Origin: Methylomonas sp.
Lineage (GTDB): Bacteria; Pseudomonadota; Gammaproteobacteria; Methylococcales; Methylomonadaceae
Assembly: GCA_028688235.1 (NCBI GenBank)
Contig: JAQTYP010000072.1
Span: 1-11,124, forward strand
Direction of reading: 5' to 3'
Length of the DNA: 11,124 nucleotides
Shown here: one piece after another, positions 6,630-11,124 of the stretch
Position numbering within the stretch: the first letter of the stretch is position 1
How the letters are laid out: every line of letters starts with the position of its first letter
Notes under the pieces: model-generated
Databases searched by the model: none
What the model saw: the letters and a program-made list of their open reading frames with translations, nothing else
Told to the model about the DNA's origin: nothing
Program-made: the position numbers and the translations under genes

Positions 6630-9600
6630 ATGGTTCGTGTAAATTTCCAGTTCATGTCATTCACCCTGATAAATTCCTTTTTGGCGATTTGGCTATTTTG
6701 TCTGCTGTGTAGTGTAAACCCGGCCGCCGCGGCAAATCAAAGTACGGCGATCAAAGGCGTTACGCTGGTAGAGGTGGAGCAGCGCATGCAGTCGATCAAG
6801 GACAAGGCCAATATAGCGGACGAAATCAAAAGCCGTATCCTGGCGGCGTACCAGGAAAGTGCCGATAACCTGCAGGAAGCCGTCAATCAGGAAAACAAGG
6901 CGGAGGCTTTGAAGCGTTTGTCCGCCGGTGTGCCTTTGGAGTTGAAGCAAGTGCAGGCTCAAACCAAAGCCGCCGAAGAGGAGTTGAAAAATCGAAAACC
7001 GGAAAGATTTACCGGTATTCCCATCGATGAACTCGAGCAACGTCAAGTCATCGAAAAGACCCGGCTGAGCGATCTGGATGGCGAAATTGCGAAAAGCGAG
7101 CGTTTAGTCAACGAGCTCGGCAATAGCCCGCAACTGATCAGAGAGAAGATTTCCGAACTCAAAAACAAGCAGTCGGCTACCCAGCAGGAACAGCAATCGA
7201 GTGCCGGCAAAAACGGCGATAATTTACAAGAAAAGGAAGCCCGGCAGATTCAATTGGATACGCGTCTGCGTCTTTTGAACAGTACCCAAAAGACCCTGGA
7301 ATTGGAAAATATCGTTAATCCCTTACGCTTGCAGTTGCAGAAAGACCATATGCAATTGCTCAATTTGCAGCGCGATCGGTTGACCATGCTGATTGCGGAA
7401 CTGGATAACCATGTGTTGGAGCGTCGTCAGCAGGAGATAGACAAAGAGCGCGCCGAGTTGTTGTTGGCTGAAAAGGAGGCCGAAACCAAGCACCCGTTGA
7501 TCAGGGAAGCGACGAAAGCCAACATGCGCTACAACCGAAGCTTGCAGGACGTCAACAAGCGTATCGAGCAATATTTGGCACAAAAAAACGACATAAGCGC
7601 ACGTTATGCCCAATTGGAAAAAGACTTTCAAAGCGCCGAGCAAAAAATCAGTCTGGCCGGATTGAGTCCGGCGCTCGGTAATCTGCTGCGCGAGCAGCGC
7701 CGTAATTTGCCGCAAGCCAAACAGCAGGGCAAACTGATAGGCGGCATACAGCAGGATATCGCCGAGACCAGTCTGGAATTGTTCAAACTGGACGAGGCGA
7801 AAAAACAACTGGCGGATGTGGATCAGACCCTGCAGACGAGTATAGCGGAACAACTGCCGGCAGATACCGATCCCTACGAAGCCTTGCGCATACGCACCGA
7901 ATTACGCCTGTTGTTGAACGATCAGAAGGATTTGGTTGTGCGCTTGGCGACGGCTTATACCGAATATGCCAGGGTGTTGGGTGACGTCGATTTTACCTTG
8001 CAGCAAATGCTGAACAGTGCCGAGCGTTTCGGCGCCTATCTGGATCAGCGCCTGTTATGGGTGCCGAATGCCCCTGTCATCACTCAGGCCTATCTGCACA
8101 ACATCGTTGATTCGATGAAATGGTTTTGCGGACCGGATAATTGGCAACAGGTTGTCGACAATTTTTCGACCGGCATTCAAGCCTATCCTTTCTTGCTCTT
8201 GCCGGGACTGGTTGTTGTCGTGCTGCATCTGCGCTATAGGCGCCGTATAAAATCCAGATTGTCGGAGTTGTTGCAGAAAACGCGTAACAATCAATCCCAG
8301 GCCGGTTTCAATCTAACCCTGGTCGGTTTGGGATATTTATTGTTGCTGTCTTTGCCAGTGCCTCTGCTGCTGGCCTGGCTTGCCTGGATATTGAATTTGA
8401 CCCCGGTTGGCGACGGTTTCAGTCGTGCTTTCGTGATGGGCTTGCTGGCCGCGGCAGCGTCTTTGGGCATGCTGCAGTTTTTTTATCGATTGTTCAAGCC
8501 GGAAGGTATTGCCGAGTCGCTGTTTCATTGGCATCAGCGTACCTCTCAATTGTTGTATCAACAGATCAAGTGGGCTCGTTTCGTTATCATTCCCTGTGTT
8601 TTCATCGTCGGCATGGCTGGCGCCAATGTCTTTGGAGAGCATAGTCAGGCTCTGGGACGGACGGCGCAAATTTTGTTGATGCTCACAATGTCTTACGTGA
8701 TGCATCGCTTGGCCCATTCGGGAGAGGGATTGGGCAAAACCTTTTATATGTATTCGACGGGCTGGCTGAGCCGCCTGCGTTATGTCTGGTACGGGCTGGC
8801 GGTCCTTGCGCCTTGGGTGGTGGTGGGCTTTTCGGTGGCGGGCTATTATCAAAGTGCATTGGAATTGCAGGGAAAATTGATCGTCACGTTGCGACTGGTG
8901 TTGCTGACAGCCTTGTTCCATGCGTTGGCCTTGCGCTGGTTGACGATCACCAAGCGGCAGTTGGCGGTGCAAAATGCCAGGAAAAAGCGCAGGTTGGCTG
9001 TCGAACATGCCAATGTCGGTGCCGGGGCCGAAGGCGGTTTTGTGCCGGAACCCGAACTTCTGGATATTTCCAAGCTGAATCAGCAGAGCGACAAATTACT
9101 GATCACGCTGATAGGGGTCATTTTAGTGGCTGGCTGTTGGATGATCTGGAGCGATATACTGCCGGCCTTTTCGGTATTCGATCGTGTCGAACTATGGCAA
9201 CACAGCGAGCTGGTGGACGGTAAGGAAGTTTTGTTGCCGGTTACTCTGGTCAATGTCTTTGTCAGTCTGTTTTATGCAGGGCTAACCTTTATTTTCGTCG
9301 GTAATTTTCCGGCGCTGGTGGATTTGTTGTCGGTTGGTAAATTCGCGATGACGGCGGGCAGCCGTTATGCATTGATACAATTGGCGCGCTATCTATTGGT
9401 CAGTATCGCGTTTTTGGCGATAGCCAATGAGTTGGGTGGTAGTTGGTCTCAGGTTCAGTGGCTGGTCGCGGCGCTGTCGGTGGGTTTGGGATTCGGTTTG
9501 CAGGAAATCTTCGCGAATATGGTCTCGGGTATCATATTACTGTTCGAGCGGCCGATTCGGGTGGGGGATACGGTGACGGTGGGCGATGTAACAGGACGCG

Positions 9601-10037
9601 TGTGCCGGATCCAGATGCGCGCCACACATATACTGGATTGGGACAGCAAGGAGCTCGTGGTGCCAAACAAGAGCATCATTACCGATAGGTTGGTCAACTG
9701 GACCTTGACCGACACAGTGACGCGGGTGGTTTTGATGGTTGGCGTGGCTTACGGCAGCGACGTCGATTTGGTCGAAAGGGTTTTGAAAGAAGCCGTCAAC
9801 TCGGTCGAAGCCGTGTTGAAAGAGCCGGAGCCCATGATTTCGTTTTTGGATTTCGGCGAAAGTTCGCTCAATTTCAGGATATGCGTCTACGTGCGCGAGT
9901 TGAGCGACAGGATGGTCGTGACGCATCAATTACATAAAAAGTTTTATCAGGCCATGAGGCAGCACCATATCGAAATACCGTTTCCTCAGCGGGATATTCA
10001 TATCCGGTCTATCGCCGACGGCGTGTTGCCCGGTTGA
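6630..10037 (+). CDS. mscK: MscK (KefA)-type large mechanosensitive channel
   Basis: MscS-superfamily channels open under membrane tension and release solutes during hypoosmotic shock; MscK also responds to ions in E. coli. This 1135-residue protein has an N-terminal signal peptide (about 1–35, ending AAAA before NQ), a long periplasmic helical and coiled-coil region rich in Glu, Gln, Lys and Leu (about 36–500), then about eleven hydrophobic segments from about 517, and a C-terminal MscS core. The pore helix lies in the Gly/Ala-rich stretch beginning VQWLVAALSVGLGFGLQEIF (from 942), followed by RPIRVGDTVTVGDVTGRV and VPNKSI of the beta domain. The architecture and length match E. coli MscK (about 1120 aa), although the C-terminus lacks its charged tail. 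An alternative ATG at 6654 would remove Arg3 from the signal peptide. Neither start has a clear ribosome binding site. Confidence 0.92.
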   Translation: MVRVNFQFMSFTLINSFLAIWLFCLLCSVNPAAAANQSTAIKGVTLVEVEQRMQSIKDKANIADEIKSRILAAYQESADNLQEAVNQENKAEALKRLSAGVPLELKQVQAQTKAAEEELKNRKPERFTGIPIDELEQRQVIEKTRLSDLDGEIAKSERLVNELGNSPQLIREKISELKNKQSATQQEQQSSAGKNGDNLQEKEARQIQLDTRLRLLNSTQKTLELENIVNPLRLQLQKDHMQLLNLQRDRLTMLIAELDNHVLERRQQEIDKERAELLLAEKEAETKHPLIREATKANMRYNRSLQDVNKRIEQYLAQKNDISARYAQLEKDFQSAEQKISLAGLSPALGNLLREQRRNLPQAKQQGKLIGGIQQDIAETSLELFKLDEAKKQLADVDQTLQTSIAEQLPADTDPYEALRIRTELRLLLNDQKDLVVRLATAYTEYARVLGDVDFTLQQMLNSAERFGAYLDQRLLWVPNAPVITQAYLHNIVDSMKWFCGPDNWQQVVDNFSTGIQAYPFLLLPGLVVVVLHLRYRRRIKSRLSELLQKTRNNQSQAGFNLTLVGLGYLLLLSLPVPLLLAWLAWILNLTPVGDGFSRAFVMGLLAAAASLGMLQFFYRLFKPEGIAESLFHWHQRTSQLLYQQIKWARFVIIPCVFIVGMAGANVFGEHSQALGRTAQILLMLTMSYVMHRLAHSGEGLGKTFYMYSTGWLSRLRYVWYGLAVLAPWVVVGFSVAGYYQSALELQGKLIVTLRLVLLTALFHALALRWLTITKRQLAVQNARKKRRLAVEHANVGAGAEGGFVPEPELLDISKLNQQSDKLLITLIGVILVAGCWMIWSDILPAFSVFDRVELWQHSELVDGKEVLLPVTLVNVFVSLFYAGLTFIFVGNFPALVDLLSVGKFAMTAGSRYALIQLARYLLVSIAFLAIANELGGSWSQVQWLVAALSVGLGFGLQEIFANMVSGIILLFERPIRVGDTVTVGDVTGRVCRIQMRATHILDWDSKELVVPNKSIITDRLVNWTLTDTVTRVVLMVGVAYGSDVDLVERVLKEAVNSVEAVLKEPEPMISFLDFGESSLNFRICVYVRELSDRMVVTHQLHKKFYQAMRQHHIEIPFPQRDIHIRSIADGVLPG

Positions 10038-10122
10038 GGACCCGCGTTTCAATTTCGTTAAAAAAACATTCTGTAATAAAATGAACGGTTTTCAAGGCTT
10101 TGGTCGTTATCGGAATTAAGGG
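10038..10122 (+). promoter_or_regulatory. Gap before nrdR; weak promoter-like AT-rich stretch
   Basis: The 85 bp between mscK and nrdR include an AT-rich segment with TAAAAT at 10077–10082 and TTCGTT 17 bp upstream at 10054–10059, a poor match to a sigma-70 promoter. GGA at 10112–10114 is 8 nt before the nrdR ATG and probably acts as ribosome binding site. I see no terminator hairpin and none of the conserved blocks of an FMN riboswitch, although ribD follows. Confidence 0.25.
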
Positions 10123-10575
10123 ATGCGTTGTCCATTTTGCTCAGCACAAGATACGCGGGTGATAGACACTCGTCTGGCCGACGAAGGCGATCAGGTCAAA
10201 CGCCGGCGGGAATGCCTTGCTTGCAAGGAGCGGTTTACCACTTTCGAAGTGGTCGAATTGACCTTGCCGCGCATCATCAAACGTAACGGTGCGCACGAAG
10301 CCTTCGACGAGACCAAATTGCGTGCCGGCATGCAAAGGGCCTTGGAAAAACGTCCGGTCAAAGTCGATGAGGTCGAGGCGGCGATTAACCGGATCAAAAA
10401 AGCCCTGGTCGATAAAGCCGAGAGGGAAATACACGCCAACGAACTCGGCGAACTGGTCATGAAAGAACTCAGCGCATTGGATCACGTGGCTTTCGTGCGC
10501 TTTGCATCGGTTTACCGCAGTTTTCAAGACGTCAGCGAATTCACCGAGATGATAGAAAAATTGCAGAACGCATGA
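10123..10575 (+). CDS. nrdR: Transcriptional repressor NrdR
   Basis: NrdR represses ribonucleotide reductase genes when its ATP-cone binds (d)ATP. The 150-residue product has the expected length. The N-terminal zinc ribbon has Cys3, Cys6, Cys31 and Cys34 (MRCPFC and CLAC), with the Arg-rich KRRRE stretch preceding the second pair, which contributes to DNA binding. The ATP-cone follows from about residue 46 (LPRIIKRNGAHEAFDETKL) and ends with FVRFASVYRSFQD. The stop codon overlaps the start of ribD in ATGA, so the two are translationally coupled; the nrdR–ribD order is common in Gammaproteobacteria. I did not see a clear NrdR box upstream of this gene, and its target nrd genes are not in the window. 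Confidence 0.97.
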   Translation: MRCPFCSAQDTRVIDTRLADEGDQVKRRRECLACKERFTTFEVVELTLPRIIKRNGAHEAFDETKLRAGMQRALEKRPVKVDEVEAAINRIKKALVDKAEREIHANELGELVMKELSALDHVAFVRFASVYRSFQDVSEFTEMIEKLQNA

Positions 10576-11124
10576 TGGTTTCCGATACCGGTTTCATGGC
10601 CAGGGCGCTGGAATTGGCCAGAAAAGGGCTGTATACGACGGATCCCAATCCGCGGGTGGGCTGCGTGTTGGTCAGGGACGGCCACATCATCGCGGAAGGC
10701 TGGCATCACCGGGCCGGTCAAGCCCATGCCGAAATCGAGGCATTGGGTAACTTGCCTGATCCTCTGGCGGCGCGCGGAGCGACTGCCTACGTGACGCTGG
10801 AGCCTTGCAGCCATCACGGCCGTACCGGTCCCTGTTGCGACGCCTTGATTGCAGCCGGCATCGCTCGCGTCGTCGTGGCCATGCAGGATCCCAATCCCCT
10901 GGTGGCCGGCGACGGCCTCAGGAGAATGCTGGATGCCGGTATCGAGGTCAGTTGCGGCTTGCTGCAACCCGATGCGGAGCAGCTCAACCGCGGCTTTATC
11001 AAGCGTATGACGCAAGCTTTGCCGTTCGTACGCATTAAGCTGGCGATGAGTCTGGACGGGCGTACCGCCTTGGCCAATGGCCAAAGCCAATGGATTACCT
11101 CGGAGCCGGCTCGCCGGGACGTAC
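10572..11124 (+). CDS. ribD: Riboflavin biosynthesis deaminase/reductase RibD, 5' part (runs off window)
   Basis: RibD deaminates the pyrimidine product of GTP cyclohydrolase II and then reduces its ribosyl chain, two steps of riboflavin synthesis. The frame is open from 10572 to the window edge: 184 codons of a protein usually about 370 long. The deaminase domain has His52-Ala-Glu54, with His52 as zinc ligand and Glu54 as proton shuttle, and Cys79 and Cys88 in the PCSHHGRTGPC zinc motif. NPRVGCVLV at 26–34 is also typical. The reductase domain starts at about residue 154 with PFVRIKLAMSLDGRTA and is cut by the window end. Two adjacent in-frame ATG codons (10572, 10575) could serve as start; the first forms the ATGA overlap with the nrdR stop. 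Confidence 0.96.
   Translation, partial: MMVSDTGFMARALELARKGLYTTDPNPRVGCVLVRDGHIIAEGWHHRAGQAHAEIEALGNLPDPLAARGATAYVTLEPCSHHGRTGPCCDALIAAGIARVVVAMQDPNPLVAGDGLRRMLDAGIEVSCGLLQPDAEQLNRGFIKRMTQALPFVRIKLAMSLDGRTALANGQSQWITSEPARRDV

Noticed and set aside
8337..9008. 223-codon open frame opposite mscK, rich in Gln, His and Arg
   Set aside because: The composition is what antisense reading of Leu/Trp-rich membrane segments gives; no ribosome binding site or family resemblance was seen.

Overview
The window reads as ordinary, gene-dense chromosome of a gammaproteobacterium. The order folC–dedD–cvpA–purF–metZ matches the Pseudomonas-type arrangement of this block. NrdR and PurF are of the usual proteobacterial kind, and the DedD/SPOR, CvpA and MscK proteins are typical of Gammaproteobacteria. 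Base composition looks moderate, with no obvious compositional island. Genus cannot be fixed from the sequence alone. No rRNA, tRNA, CRISPR array, insertion sequence, phage gene or attachment site was seen.

Left block (1–4905, + strand): the 3' part of folC (folate polyglutamylation), dedD (SPOR-domain divisome protein), cvpA (inner-membrane protein), purF (first committed step of purine synthesis) and metZ (O-succinylhomoserine sulfhydrylase, methionine synthesis). Gaps are 11–24 bp and most genes have their own ribosome binding site, so this is probably one operon or a few overlapping units. It ends in a 128-bp gap that may hold a promoter and an imperfect palindrome in front of a small gene with two PilZ-like domains (5034–5612).

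Middle block (5661–6606, - strand): a two-gene unit of a class II aldolase/adducin-family protein followed by a CPYC glutaredoxin (grxC), convergent with the PilZ gene. The aldolase gene is divergent from a large MscK-type mechanosensitive channel gene (6630–10037, + strand), with only 23 bp between the two start codons.

Right block (10123–end, + strand): nrdR, the ATP-cone repressor of ribonucleotide reductase genes, overlaps the start of ribD (riboflavin biosynthesis deaminase/reductase) in an ATGA junction. ribD runs off the end of the window.

I found no convincing new multi-gene system. The points most worth a second look are the tandem PilZ protein and the palindrome in its leader, and the aldolase whose usual third metal-binding histidine motif is altered.
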